DNA from: Anastrepha obliqua
Taxonomy: Eukaryota > Arthropoda > Insecta > Diptera > Tephritidae
NCBI RefSeq assembly: GCF_027943255.1
Contig: NC_072897.1
Span: 38,104,044-38,168,043 of the forward strand
DNA: 64,000 nucleotides
Direction: 5' to 3'
The notes under the pieces were generated by a model. The model worked only from the letters and a program-made list of their open reading frames with translations, was not told where the DNA came from and did no database searches. Shown here piece by piece: positions 34,091 to 45,744 of this stretch. Numbering within the stretch: position 1 is the stretch's first letter; each line of letters opens with the position of its first letter. The position numbers were made by a program, and so were the translations under genes.

Positions 34091-34763
34091 TCTTGCAAAT
34101 CTAACTATTATATCGTCCAGTGTATAAACATTTTTCTCAAGGTCCTTTCCTCACCTTTTGCACTTATTCTCTTGATAAATCTTTCACTCAATTACACTTT
34201 TTCACTATCTTCTTATTTAAATGTGGGCACTTAGACTCTTGTGATTATTGCCACAGTAACTGCAATAATACAGACGCACGTATTTAGGGGTACTTGAACT
34301 ATTTCCCATTTACCTTATTTCTACGGGTTTTTTTATTATTATGATAAATTAACTTACATTAATATACTCCAGATTCGGGTGTCGTCCTTTGCTGGCACTT
34401 AGATTCTTTGATTGTTGCTTTCTGTTTCTTTCACAGCTATTTCACTGCCGTTTCCTTTCTTACTGCTTTGTAGTCCTGTGAGAATTTTCTACTGCTTTGT
34501 GGTCCTGCGAGATTTTTCTACTGCTTTGTGGTCCTGCGAGAATTTTCTTCTGCTTTGTGGTCCAGCGAGAATTTTCTACTGCTTCAACTTTGTTTTTAAA
34601 AAAAATTTCTCGAAAATTTTAATTTTTTTTTTTGCCCAATTCATGGGGTACTTTTTTTCAAAATATATTGTGTTATTTGTTTTTTCGCCCGATTCGTGGG
34701 GTACTTATTTTATTATCACCGACCGTATGCCCTGTCGCACGAGGTATTTGCTTACGGTTGATG
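34091..34763 (-). other. EV2 5' leader with short tandem repeats
   Basis: Non-coding. 34461-34585 has four copies of a ~32-bp unit (CTGCTTTGTGGTCCTGCGAG). 34635-34720 has two copies of CCAATTCATGGGGTAC / CCGATTCGTGGGGTAC. Two GGCACTTAGA segments lie near 34228 and 34397. This repeat-rich leader resembles those of EV1 and EV3 in layout but not in sequence. Confidence 0.65.
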
Positions 34764-34781
34764 CTCCTGGCAGGATCGCCA
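34764..34781 (-). other. Primer binding site of EV2
   Basis: Minus strand TGGCGATCCTGCCAGGAG adjoining the LTR end CTTTAATT. The class (TGGCGA...) resembles the site of 412/mdg1-like elements rather than the tRNA-Lys site of EV3. The tRNA partner is not assigned with certainty. Confidence 0.7.
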
Positions 34782-35300
34782 ATTAAAGTTATAACGCGGG
34801 TGAGCGTTAAAAAAAATAAAATAAAACGATTGGTTGCAAAGTCAAACTTGAAGTGATTCTTTTATTCTTACGTTATTCCTTTTATACCAAATTTTTGCTT
34901 ACTCTATACTTAACAAATAATTGTTTGTGTTTACAATAAATCTTTCACTGCTGGATGAGCTTATTTCATCATCCTCTACTTTGTGCTTATGCTAGCTTTA
35001 AAAGTACTTGACAAATAATTGTTTATGTTTATAAATTTGTGCTTATGCTAGCTTTAAAAAGTACTTGACAAATAATTGTTTATGTTTATAAATTTGTGCT
35101 TATGCTAGCTTTAAAAAGTATTGCTTATTGTAATTCTATCCTTAACAAATAATTTTTTATATTTACAGTAAATATTTCACTATTGGATGAGCTTATTTCA
35201 TCATCCAATTAGTGCTTATGCTAGCTTTAAGAAGTATTGCTTACTCTAACTTTTTGTATATATTTGCCGTTATGCGGCTTACCAGAGTAGGGTATTAACT
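34781..35300 (-). repeat. 5' LTR of EV2 (520 bp)
   Basis: Same length as the 3' LTR. I see substitutions at the positions of CACTGCTGG, GTATTGCTTATTG and CCAGAGTAGG, and no length change. It is followed by the TGCA duplication. Confidence 0.96.
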
Positions 35301-35822
35301 TGCATATACGAACATGCACATATGTACATACGTCGATGCATATGTAGAAGAACTTGTTTTAGCATTTGCAGGAATTCGATCATTCGGATATTTACTCCCT
35401 AATTATTGCATGAAATATGATAAGTCGATGCTCGTGAGGTAGTTCATGTTGCTTCAGTGCATACATATGCGTGCAACACTATATTTATTAAAGATGCAAT
35501 AGAACTTAGTTGTCCCATATATGTATGCAAATACGTTTCTTTGAAGTTTTCTTTTATTTATTTTAAATTTCAAAGTTTAATACTATCTATAAAATTCATA
35601 CATATATGTATGTATGTATTATTCCCTGTAATATATGTAAATTGAAAAAAAATTCGTTTGGCAAAGGAACAAAAAATGCATATTCAAATGTACATAAATA
35701 TGATAAGGCAATGCGTCGTGAGATAGATCATTGTTGTTGCAGTGCGTGTGCGCTTGCATATGTAACACTATAAGAATTGAAGATGCAATTGAACTTTTGC
35801 ACAAATATAACTATCATAATAT

Positions 35823-38800
35823 CTGTGGTCATAAGCAATAATCGCCTAAGTCGTTAACTTTGCTTCCGAGATAAATAGCTTTTTATATTCAGAAGCGTTT
35901 CTGAGAAATGTAGAAAGAAGCTTTAAAAAACTGTAAATACATAATTATTGATCATTTCAAGCACAATGCTCAGTTAAACAATTATAATGAAACTTGCCTT
36001 TGTTTAGGAGATATTTAATAAAAAGAAATAAAAGTGTTTATTGCAAACATAACATATGATATAAGAATGACTATGTTGACTAAGGCTTTTATTGTAAAAG
36101 AATTGGTTGCTGTTTGTGTGGCACATATTGAGTTAAGGAACTATTGCATATATAAATTTATCAAGATAAAGAGTTAGTCCATTTCACTAATACGAGTTTA
36201 TTTAAAAAAAAGGAATTTTACAAATTCATTATTTTAAACTAAATGACATTTTCCGAAAACTTATTTTTGTAATATTTATATGTAATATTTATTTATTTAA
36301 AAGTATAAGTATAATATGTATATCAGTCGAAGTTATTCGGTTTCTGATTCACCTTCTACTAAATCTGGATGTACATCAGTTGAGTTATCTGTTAACAAAC
36401 TTTTATAAAAAGGATGAACGCATGGATTTACAAATGGTAGTAAATCAAGGAGATCCTTTTTCTTTTTTGAGCTGATCTTAATGTCTTGTGTTAACATTGA
36501 TATGTCGCTTATTGCTATTGAATTTACACCACGTTGTAACAAGTTCAATGTTTTAAAAGGAGCATATTCGTCTAAAGTGGTTTTATAAAGAATTTTTGCA
36601 ATATTTCTCTTTGTAAATCTTAGCCATCTAATATCTTTCCAAACGAATTTTCCCCCATCTAGATTATTGGTTCTCCACATTAGCTTTGTTTTTAAGAAAA
36701 GCTGGAAATCAAAAAAAATCTTGTAAGTTCATTTCAATTACGTTGAACGGATTTCTGCAACGTACACTTCTTATAAAATTGTACCAGTGACGTGGATGAT
36801 GTATTTATGTCTATCACAGCGTGATCCACATCGCATTCCATGTGCGTGTGCCAAGGTTCTAAAAATTTGTGATCATTAATTTCTAAAGTGGGGTTAATTT
36901 CAAGAGCCAATGTGAACATTGCACACACGAATGAATTCTTATTTTGTCCCATACAGGAATCACTATAAAAGATTGCATGATTAACTTGTGGAAGATTGTT
37001 TATATGTTTGAATAAGCATGATGCGATTTGATTGCCGCCACGGGCAGAAAGTGCCTCATGCCACATAAAGCAATGTGGGGTGCCAGTTGTACGGTTAAAT
37101 TATAGGTCCAAAGCTGCCTTTTGTAGAAACTTATTGAGTTTCTTAAGTATGGGGTAGGCAAGCACTACTGCAAATCAAAAGTACACTTTAACTTTGGGAT
37201 CATCGGAAGAGCAAGTTTTGTCATTTATTTTTGACTCATATGCAAAATCTGCTTTACTCTGATGGGCTAAGAGTTCCTTTTCTAAATCACGTAGTAGAAT
37301 ATCATCGGATTCCTGTTTAGCAATAGCAATTTTAGCTCTAAATTTTTCACACGTAGAACAAGTATCAAGCATTGGCTTCTTAAATTTTATATTCATGGCT
37401 GTAAAACATTTTTTAACTAAATAATTATAAGAAGCGTAAAAGGCTTCTTACACTATATGTTTTGTCATATGTATATGTTTTTTTAGAAAGCTGCAGATAC
37501 AAAATAGAAACGATTCTATTTTCGCCTGACACATAACTACATTAACCTATTCCTTAATTTGTTGGCAACATTTTTGCAGTTATTTATTTATTGTAAGAAA
37601 AAAGCAAATAAATTGAACTACTTAAAGCATTGGAAGTCATACGACAATACGTGAGTGTAGAAAGAATGACAAGTCATATGTACAAACCATATCGTGTAGA
37701 AAGGCCTTAAAGATGCAACTTACTTTTAAAAATACCACTGTATGAGGAAACACTAACTACGTTGGCTTTGTATTTATCGCAAAACAAAGTATACATTTGG
37801 GCCAGGGATAATACTGCATGTAAGTATTGGCAACTTGTATCTCTCCTGGTATAGTGACTTTCGTATTTTGGAAAGCTGTTTATGCAGTCCTTTACAAGTT
37901 GAACTTTATCATCCGTAAGTATATTTTTTCCTCCACCTGATCCACGCTTATCAACAAGGTCACTGTTAGGATAGTGTAATTTCTTCTTCAAAACAGTTTT
38001 GACGAAACTGGCACTCTCATCAAAACACTGTAGGAAGCATTTTTGGAATACCTGCACTCTTTGGCCTTCGAACTCAACATAATAAGCAGCCTGAAATTTT
38101 TGCTCACGTGGCCTTTCAGGGTGTTTTTGCATATATTGAGTTTTTTTGTCGTTGATTTCAATTAAGGAACCAATGAAAAAAATTATCTGATTGTACGTAC
38201 CCAACGACTAATATTTATTAAAAATGCTTTTCTGAAATGCAAGCGGAACCTTTGATTTGCACTTCATGCGACAATCAATAATAAGAGGTCTCAATTTTCT
38301 TTCCGACACAACAACCCTCTTTACATTAACGTATGCTTTTCCCAAGTTCGGTCTTGTGCATGATTGTTTCCTCGAATAAGCTCTTTGGGATGTAGTCGGG
38401 CCTCGTTGAGCAGTTCATCATCATCTAAATTGCTACTATTTCCATTATTAGTAGAAGTTGAGTCCTCATAGTCGGAATCTAGGACTGAGTTATCACTGTC
38501 AAAACGGAGATTTTCCTGTAAATTTCATTTATCTGCCTTATTCTCACTGCATAGTGGAGTATTAGAAACATTTGTTAGTAAATCAGCCCCACTGCCCTCT
38601 AAAAACGAGATGTGACTGCTTTCATCATAACCTATTAATTGCAAAAATTTAAGCAACTTAGCAAAGCTATTTGTTTGTTCAATCTTACCTGTTACATTTA
38701 CTTCGTTTTCCAATTCATTAATGTTAAATATTTTTATTAATTACTTTATTAAATTTTTTTAGTTCAGAAAATATTCAATTTTACCGAAACTTTTTTTCTG

Positions 38801-39366
38801 ACCTCTTATAACCTCTGCATTAATCACAGGAAATTGCTTAACTCAAATGATTTTAAAATGGCGCTTTAGGCATACCAATCTAACTGCACTTTGCAAAAAG
38901 AATAAGAGCATATGTCATTCGCATTTGTCGCGTATGAAGATATAGCTCTCTTAAAAACTCACAACAAAAATGCATTAACAACTTTTGAAGAGATAGTGCA
39001 TGCTTATATATATTTTCAATTTGTAATAAACACTCACCTTCACTTTGGCTCTTATGTCAGCTCTCTTGTGTATGACAAACTTAAAAAAAATTTAGGTGCA
39101 AAAACAACTTAAGTTATTATAGGCCATTTAAATATAACATTATTGTAATTGACCATCTTCTTAAGTATACTTAGATTCATATAGTAAATGCAATAGCGCT
39201 TCGTTGCGAGTTAGGCTAATATGTTTTTATTAATATTTACACTAAAAAAATAGTTAGAGTGATAGGAGCTTCGCGTAAATATACAGTTTTATTAGTTGAA
39301 TATGCTAGTATACATAATTCATTTCTTTCTTAAGTCGACTTAGGCGATTATTGCTTATGACCACAG
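35823..39366 (-). mobile_element. 3544-bp TIR transposon with YSDSCxGQN-type transposase (Sola-like?)
   Basis: Perfect 31-bp terminal inverted repeats start CTGTGGTCATAAGCAATAAT. They are flanked by ATAT on both sides (35819-35822 and 39367-39370). A reversed family A copy at about 18200 shows the uninterrupted target region. The 4-bp A/T duplication agrees with what is reported for Sola2 elements, but the superfamily assignment rests on memory of protein motifs only. Confidence 0.85.
36333..38400 (-). pseudogene. Transposase of the 3.5-kb TIR transposon, multiply frameshifted
   Basis: From the N-terminal side, LRPLIIDCRMKCKSKVPLAF and IFNKYWSLGTYNQ (38300-38190) precede a basic region with GGGKNILTDDKVQLVKDCI and SLAQMYTLFCDKY (38204-37707). 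A CSTCEKFRAKIA zinc-like motif follows (37360). Then comes [20 protein letters not shown] with IFYSDSCMGQNKNSFVCAMF (37066-36734) and EPWHTHMECDVDHAVIDI, the probable Asp-rich catalytic block. The C-terminus has FVWKDIRWLRFTKRN (36650). Breaks lie near 37700-37400, 37170, 37070 and 36765. This architecture occurs in many uncharacterised repetitive insect proteins. I infer a DDE transposase. It has no intact frame, so it is inactive. Confidence 0.65.
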
Positions 39367-39530
39367 ATATATGTGATATATGTATATACATATATTGATA
39401 TACATATATAATATATTCATCAATATACCAATATGCTCTTTGAATTCTTGTCCAAAATTAATTTCGACTCGAAAAATTAGTAAAAATTTTCATCAAATTT
39501 ATAATGTTAAAGGTACGATACACAAAACAG

Positions 39531-40024
39531 TAACTAGAAGTTTTTAAAAATGTTCTGTCGTGGACATTTCAATACTAGGGAAATTTTCGAATCCTTTATT
39601 TTTGGCTCTCTCGTGGTATATAAATACTAAATTATTATGTGCTTCTCTAAATGATAAAAAGTGCATAAAAGCATATGCATATAGCAGTAAAGTAATAAAC
39701 TTACTTTAAAACAAGAGTGCTGCTTATTTGTAGGATACTGTGCAGACATTCAGCTTTCGCATGAAACACAAAGTGCCAAACATTTTACATTGAAGAAATC
39801 ACTAAAGCTTTGTACTTTTTATTTCAAAGCTAGTTAAAGACTTCCTGGACTTTGGAAAAATATAAACATTTATTTTTTTGACTTTAATTTTAGGGTAGTT
39901 CTTAACACTATGTTAATACTGGACTGACTGCCAACGTATTTGACAGTCGTATTTATACCTATACCTCATCTTACTGCTTTAGGTACACGACTTGTATATT
40001 AGATTCTTTGTTTGCTGTTTAGGA
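39531..40024. other. Family A tail and unassigned AT-rich sequence
   Basis: 39560-39600 (ATTTCAATACTAGGGAAATT) is a diverged reverse copy of family A as at 8818. 39720-39790 resembles 16085-16150 in reverse. 39800-40024 has nothing recognisable. Confidence 0.5.
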
Positions 40025-40026
40025 AA

Positions 40027-40111
40027 AACATATTTATCTTTTGTCATTCTTAACATATGTTTATCTTTTGTTATTCTTAAAATATATATGTTTATCTTTT
40101 GTTATTCTTAA
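40027..40111 (+). repeat. Minisatellite, three ~28-bp units
   Basis: Units of the type TTTATCTTTTGTTATTCTTAA followed by ATATATG. The same unit occurs once in the same orientation at 53495-53531, immediately right of the mariner element, and about three times inverted at 62783-62868. Confidence 0.85.
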
Positions 40112-40183
40112 CAAAAAAAAAAAGTCTTGCGGTATTTTTATTGAATTTTCAATTGTTCATAAAATTGGTTATAACAATGCGAT

Positions 40184-41171
40184 TTAAGTCAAATATGCGC
40201 CGTTTTGTTCGATGACGAGTTCCCAACGAGATGCCAACTTCATAATGCCCCTCTTATAGAAGCTCGCTTCCCTATTGTCAAAAAACTCGGAGAGCCAATT
40301 TTCACAGGACTCTCTTGTGGACAACTTCCGACTACCAAGCTCGTTCGCCATGGACAGAAATAGGTGGTAATCACTTGGAGCGAGATCCGGACTATACGGT
40401 GGATGCAAAAGAACCTCCCATCCGAGCTCCCGGAGCTTCTGACGCGTCACCAAAGATGTGTGTGGCCTGGCGTTGCCCTGATGGAAGACAATTCGGCCTC
40501 TTTTGATCAAAGATGGCCTCTTCTGCATGAGTGCTGCATTCGAGCGGTCCAGTTGTTGGCAGTACAGGTCCGAATTGAGAGTTTGGCCATAGGGGAGCAG
40601 CTCATAGTGGATGGTTACCTGCCAATCCCACCAAACACACAGAAGAACCTTCCTGGCCGTCAATCCAGGCTTGGCCACCGTCTGGGCAGCTTCACCGCTT
40701 TTCGACCACGACCGTTCGTGCTTCACGTTGTCGTAAGTGACCCACTTTTCATCGGCAGTCACCATCCGCCTCAAAAACGGGTCGATTTTGTTGCGATTCA
40801 GAAGCGATTCGCATGCATCCATACGGGCAAAAACGTTTTTTTGCATCAAGTCGTGTGGCACCCATACATCGAGCTTCTTTTTGAATCCAAGCTTCTTCAA
40901 ATGGTTTATAACGGTTTGATGACTCATGCCCAGCTCTTGGCCGATGCTACGGCTGCTACTATGCCGGTCTCTTTCGATCAATTCAGCGATTTTATCGCAA
41001 TTTTTGATGACAGGCCTTCCGGACCGTGGCGCATCTTCGATCACCTCTGCACCAGAACGAAAACGTTGAAACCATCGTTGTGCGGTGGAAATGGAAACTG
41101 TATCGGGTCCATAAACTGCACAAATTTTATTGGCAGCATGAGATGCATTTTTGCCTTTATCGTAGTAGTAC
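40184..41171 (-). pseudogene. mariner transposase, catalytic Asp lost, 5' end displaced
   Basis: From 41167 the frame reads YDKGKNASHAANKI, STAQRWFQRFRSGAEVI and a GRPVI linker, then the second HTH (GQELGMSHQTVINHLKKLG). The catalytic part has VTADEKWVTYDN (first Asp), VWWDWQVTIHYELLPYGQTL, VFHQGNARPHTS, where mariner has HQDNARPH, and SPDLAPSDYHLF (third Asp), ending EQNGAYLT at 40184. The D,D34D second Asp codon is GGC (Gly), about position 40486, which should abolish cleavage. The first ten or so codons (ATG at 45435 and again in the second spacer) are separated by the insertions. No other stop was seen in the 40184-41171 frame. Confidence 0.93.
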
Positions 41172-41351
41172 CAGAGAATGTTAATGCAATGAGAAGGTGC
41201 AAATGTTACTGTAAGCTTTTTTTAGTACAATTGAGATCTGAAAGATTTGTAATAAGGTCATTTAGCACACCGAGTTTATAGACACCTCACTGACTTTTGC
41301 CCACACAAAAATTAGAAACACCACACATCTTTCACCTCAACACACAACACA

Positions 41352-42500
41352 TTTCTCACCTCGACATTAAACCAATTAAATTTGTACTATTTTCGTATTT
41401 TTGAAATAATAAGCGAATACGTAAAATGTATTACATAATTTTTTTTTTTCAATTACATTAAAAAACAAAAAACGATTTTAAAAAATAAAATTTATAAAAA
41501 AAAGTTTGCACCGGGAATTGAACTCGAGTCTAACATGTGGCGAGGAAAAATAGGCGGTGCGTTTATTTCTTCGACTGCTTATTTTTTGACCATTTTGTTA
41601 CTTTTGAAATGATAAGCGGATACATAAAATTTATTAAAAATTTTTTTACGATTACATTAAAAAAAAAAATTTAAAAACGAAAAAAAAAAATTTGCACCGA
41701 CAATTGATGGCGAGTCACGTGGGGAGGATAAATACATTAAACTAATTAAATTTTTACTATTTTCGTATTTTTTGAAATAATAAGCGAATACGTAAAATTT
41801 ATTACATAATTTTTTTTAATTACATAAAAAAAAACGAATTGAAAAAAAAAAAAATTAATAAAAAAAGGTTTGCACTGGGAATTGAAATCGAGTCTAACAT
41901 GTGGCGAGGAAAAATTGGCGGTGCATTTATTTCTTCGACTGCTTATTTTTTTACCATTTTATTACTTTTGAAATGATAAGCGGATACATAAAATTTATTA
42001 AAAATTTTTTTACGATTACATTAAAAAAAAAAATTTAAAAACGAAAAAAAAAAATTTGCACCGAGAATTGATGGCGAGTCACGTGGGGAGGATAAATACA
42101 TTAAACTAATTAAATTTTTACTATTTTCGTATTTTTTGAAATAATAAGCGAATACGTAAAATTTATTACATAATTTTTTTTTTTTCAATTACATTAAAAA
42201 ACAAAAAACGATTTTAAAAAATAAAATTTATAAAAAAAAGTTTGCACCGGGAATTGAACTCGAGTCTAACATGTGGCGAGGAAAAATAGGCGGTGCGTTT
42301 ATTTCTTCGACTGCTTATTTTTTTACCATTTTGTTACTTTTGAAATGATAAGCGGATACATAAAATTTATTAAAAATTTTTTACGATTACATTAAAAAAA
42401 ACACATTAAAAAAAAAAAAAATTGGCGCCGAGAATTGATGCCGAGTCACATGGGGAGGATAAATACGCAGTGCGTTTATTTCTGCGCCTGCGTTGTGAAC
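41352..42500 (+). repeat. Internal tandem array of U1, six ~185-bp repeats with tRNA T-arm-like motif
   Basis: Repeats alternate between two types. One has CCGGGAATTGAACTCGAGTC (near 41513, 41880, 42247). The other has GAGAATTGATGGCGAGTCAC (near 41702, 42062, 42428). All share AAATGATAAGCG or AATAATAAGCGAATACG and poly-A/T tracts. The first motif reads, on minus, like a T-arm (GAGTTCAATTCCCGG). U2 and U3 have only four repeats. Confidence 0.85.
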
Positions 42501-43724
42501 CAAGGTTTTGTGCATGCGCGCGACGCGAATTAATTTTAATAAAGTTCTGAAAGTAATTCATGAAGTTTTTCATTACATACATTCATAAATGAACGTATAC
42601 TCTATATGTACATAAATGATGGTATATGACAATATACATACATAATATGTATGTACATGTCAATAGGAGGTATTTGCATTAAGAAAAAAAAAACGGTTTA
42701 AGATAAATCAACACTTATTTTATATTGTATGTCAATTTATAGTTTATGTATTCGACAGCATTTACATACATATGTAGGTATGTACATTTGTATATGAAAA
42801 ACAATAATGCACAAGCGCAAGAACATCATCTTCCTTTCATACATATGTACATATGCATGTATGCCCAAATAACCTTGACTTATGTATGTACACAAGTCAC
42901 AGCACATCACATTCTTACAAGACAAATACACATACGCACTAGCGAGTTTCTTCCTAAAAAGTGCAAAAACAATTCTGCTCTATGTATGTATTATGTCCTA
43001 GCATATATACATACATATATACCTACTTGCCTTCTAAACTTCCTACAAAATAATTGTATTCATATGTTACTACATCCATGCACGTTCATACATTCATGCA
43101 TATGTATATGCGCGAGCACAGCGCTCCTTTCTTGCTTCCGTGTACTTTTGTCTTTCACCAGTCGATATTCCTAATATTGTACTTACAAAAACACGATATG
43201 TTCTTTGATAGACGCAAAAGCAACAGCAAGCGCAACGCCATGGCCGCTTTGCCACCGCACATTCTAAAATGTTCTAGAACACAACAAAAACACATACCTC
43301 ACATGCGCATGTCGCCCAAAGCTAAAATCTAAGCCTAGCGACTACAAAAACAAAATACATTCGTAGACGCAGTCGCAGCGGCCATGAATCTATCAGCGAC
43401 GGCGCTGAACAATTTAGAACAAAACAAAAAGTTCATTCATAAGTTAGAGCTCATATTTCAATTTCATTCATAAAACGAGCCGCCCATATGCCAATTTTCG
43501 CGACCATTCGAAAATAGTCAATATTGGAATATTTCGCGTGGAATTATTTGCCAATATTTGATAAATCTTAAATTTTTGTCATGTCGAGTGGCCGCGGCTC
43601 CGTATGTATGTATGCACCCTTATATGTATGTAAATATGTCTTCTAACTGTGCGACAGTCGCGAGTTAATGCGACTTCCAGCGAATCACACATTGCTGTCC
43701 GCAAAGCCGCATATATGTACCTTA

Positions 43725-44104
43725 TGATCAGAAAGTACCGGGAATGTTTAAATTAAACAAAACAGAGTTAAATTTAAGGAAAATTTATATTATCTCCTTC
43801 AAAATATGACCCGTCTGAAGCAACACACATGTGCCAACGCTTAACCCAGTCCTCCAAACACTCCCGGCAGGCCGATTTGTATTCTCTTTGATCAGTGCGA
43901 TGGCGCGTTATCACCATGCAAAATCTGAGAATTGTTTGCTCACATTTCCGGCGGTTTGCAACACACAGCATCTCTCTAAGGTTTCAAAACGAATAAATAA
44001 TATTCTCTATTGACTGTCTGGCCCGATGGAAGGTACTCATGGTGGACTATGCCTTGGCAATCGAAGGAAACAGTCAACATCACCTTCCCGGTTCTTTTTG
44101 CTCA
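43725..44104 (-). mobile_element. Internally deleted mariner-like element inside U1
   Basis: TIRs of about 25 bp (TGATCAGAAAGTACCGGGAA at left, imperfect complement at right) with TA on both sides (43723-43724, 44105-44106). On minus, remnants PSGQTVN-like near 44000 and the C-terminus DWVKRWHMCVASDGSYFEGD (43870-43800) identify a mariner-type transposase. The catalytic region is deleted. 380 bp. Confidence 0.85.
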
Positions 44105-44517
44105 TAGGGTATACATATCCCATCTTTTCACTGACGGACAAGAAGACGGTCGCAGTTGTTGTTTTTTATATGCATACATTTTGCGTCCGTTGAAGGTTTG
44201 CATATATTTGTATATATATGCGTGTATGCGCGTTTGGCTTTCTGGATGCATCCATGGATATTAGATTATTTTCTCATCAATATGTGTATGTAAGTAGTTC
44301 AGATTTGACTGAAGAGATTAAATATAGGAATGCATATTCATATGATTGCCATTATGGCTGTTTTACATATAAATTAATTCAAATGAAGTATTAATAATGT
44401 TATATAGAAAATAAATTTATAAAAAACAGGTATTAGAAAAACCTGAATACACTATTTTAAATCAATTTCAATTAAACCAAATATAAAAAATGAAATAAAA
44501 ATATCGAACAAAAAACT

Positions 44518-44598
44518 GTGCACAGGACTTGAACCTGAGTCAAATATGAGACGATGTACTGCATATACAACACGTCTTTCACGATTGCGCTAATCTAC
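44518..44598 (-). other. tRNA-like module in U1 (A-box and B-box present)
   Basis: On minus, TAGCGCAATCG (A-box-like) is followed about 45 bases later by GGTTCAAGTCC, a perfect match to the B-box consensus inside a T-arm (CAGG...CCTG). Stems for acceptor and anticodon are poor, so it is a tRNA-derived relic rather than a gene. Confidence 0.6.
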
Positions 44599-45007
44599 AA
44601 TTATTAATGATATTTTCTAAATCACTCATTTATTCGATTCGCAGTTTTATATGCACATATTCTGCGATAGTTGAAAGTTTGTATGCGTAATTATATGAAT
44701 ATGCATGTGTGTATGCGCGTTTGGCTTTCTGGACGGATATTAGAATGATATTTTCTCATCAATATAATTTGGATTTGATGAAATAGATTATAGATATATG
44801 TACATATTTTCTGTTTTGATTGATTTATATAAAAGTCAGGTCATATCCAGTATGAACTATTTTATACCGAAAAGAAATTTCCATTTATAAAATACAAAAA
44901 AAAAACAGTATTTTAAAGAAATTTTAATTAAAATAAACTCAAAAATTTTACCAAACTTTCCTGGTTTGAATTGTAAAAAAAAAAATGTGTAAGAAAAAAA
45001 AAAATGT

Positions 45008-45115
45008 CTTCAGGACTCGAACCTGAATTATATACGTGCCAAAAAACAAAACGAATAATTCCGTCGACTTTAGCTTCTGCACAACAAACTAACTGCCGTG
45101 CGGCCTTCTTAATCG
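45008..45115 (-). other. Second tRNA-like module in U1 (strong T-arm)
   Basis: On minus the T-arm TCAGGTTCGAGTCCTGA has a perfect 5-bp stem and an exact B-box. An upstream CGGCAGTTAGTTTG region may be a decayed A-box. Repeated in U2 (near 49057) and U3 (near 53056). Confidence 0.55.
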
Positions 45116-45390
45116 CAATTTTATTCGCTTCGATTTCCTTAGTAGTGTGCCGAAAAATCTTATGAACTTCCTCAGTAGTTTGGTAAACGCACAAAATATC
45201 TGAATTCTTGTCCTAGCGTGGTAAGTAAATATAGAAACCCTCCACTCGCGTCACTCGCGTGGTAAATATCTGCAATTCCCCACTCGTGAAGATAGTTGAA
45301 TTTGAAATGACCTTACTATGAATCTATAAATTAGAACTCGAAAAAAGCTCATTTAACATTTGCTCCTTCTCATTGCATTAACATTCTCTG

Positions 45391-45560
45391 GTAGTACTGT
45401 AAAATATGCCGTATTTTCTCTTTATTTTGCTCCATGTTTGCGACGCTATAACTCACGAACGACTAAAAGCAAACAACAATTAATCAAACACGTGTTAGCA
45501 CGTGAAAAGAGCTTTCCAAAAAGCTCTAGCGTGAACCGATGCGACGAATACAACTAGAAC
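45391..45560 (-). pseudogene. Spacer 1: mariner 5' UTR and first codons
   Basis: On minus this 170-bp spacer contains an AT-rich 5' UTR and an ATG at 45435, then MEQNKEKIRHILQYY, which runs up to the GTAGTAC target and continues in frame at 41171. It ends on the other side with CTAGAAC, the target sequence of U2/U3. Confidence 0.88.
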
Positions 45561-45744
45561 CAGAGAATGTTAATGCAATGAGAAGGTGCATATGTTACTG
45601 TAAGCTTTTTTTAGTACAATTGAGATCTGAAAGATTTGTAATAAGGTCATTTAGCACACCGAGTTTATAGACACCTCACTGACTTTTGCCCACACAAAAA
45701 TTAGAAACACCACACATCTTTCACCTCAACACACAACACATTTC

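Larger units (their letters stand above)
28032..35300 (-). mobile_element. EV2: errantivirus-type Ty3/Gypsy retroelement
   Basis: Identical-length 520-bp LTRs (28032-28551 and 34781-35300) differ at only about three positions. The duplication TGCA flanks the element (28028-28031 and 35301-35304). The uninterrupted version of the target is visible in the related repeat at about 25535-25545. Gag, pol and env lie on minus. All three are broken, and the RT palm is deleted. Despite the defects, the LTR similarity makes this one of the youngest insertions in the window. Confidence 0.96.
26831..39530 (-). repeat. Inverted family A copy, interrupted by two large insertions
   Basis: Starts at an imperfect terminus (CAGAACACGTTAATGTATAG) and runs as the reverse complement of 25040-26674. 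Segments 26831-28031, 35301-35822 and 39371-39530 are collinear once the errantivirus (28032-35300) and the TIR transposon (35823-39366) are removed. It lacks about 110 bp around the CAGA run. The far terminus was not found. Confidence 0.8.
41172..45390 (+). mobile_element. U1: P/1360-like non-autonomous TIR element, 4219 bp
   Basis: Ends CAGAGAATGTTAATGCAATG and the complementary ...CATTGCATTAACATTCTCTG, flanked by GTAGTAC on both sides (41165-41171 and 45391-45397). Inside are six ~185-bp internal repeats, a family A-like block (43330-43620), a deleted mariner-like element (43725-44104) and tRNA-like segments near 44520 and 45010. No transposase frame of the P type. Confidence 0.9.

Noticed and set aside
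40364..41281. A 305-codon plus-strand frame
   Set aside because: It lies antisense over the mariner transposase, whose motifs on minus are unmistakable. The plus frame has no domain and runs across the U1 insertion boundary.
44518..44598. Functional tRNA gene
   Set aside because: A- and B-boxes are present, but acceptor and anticodon stems do not pair convincingly, and the module lies in a transposon.
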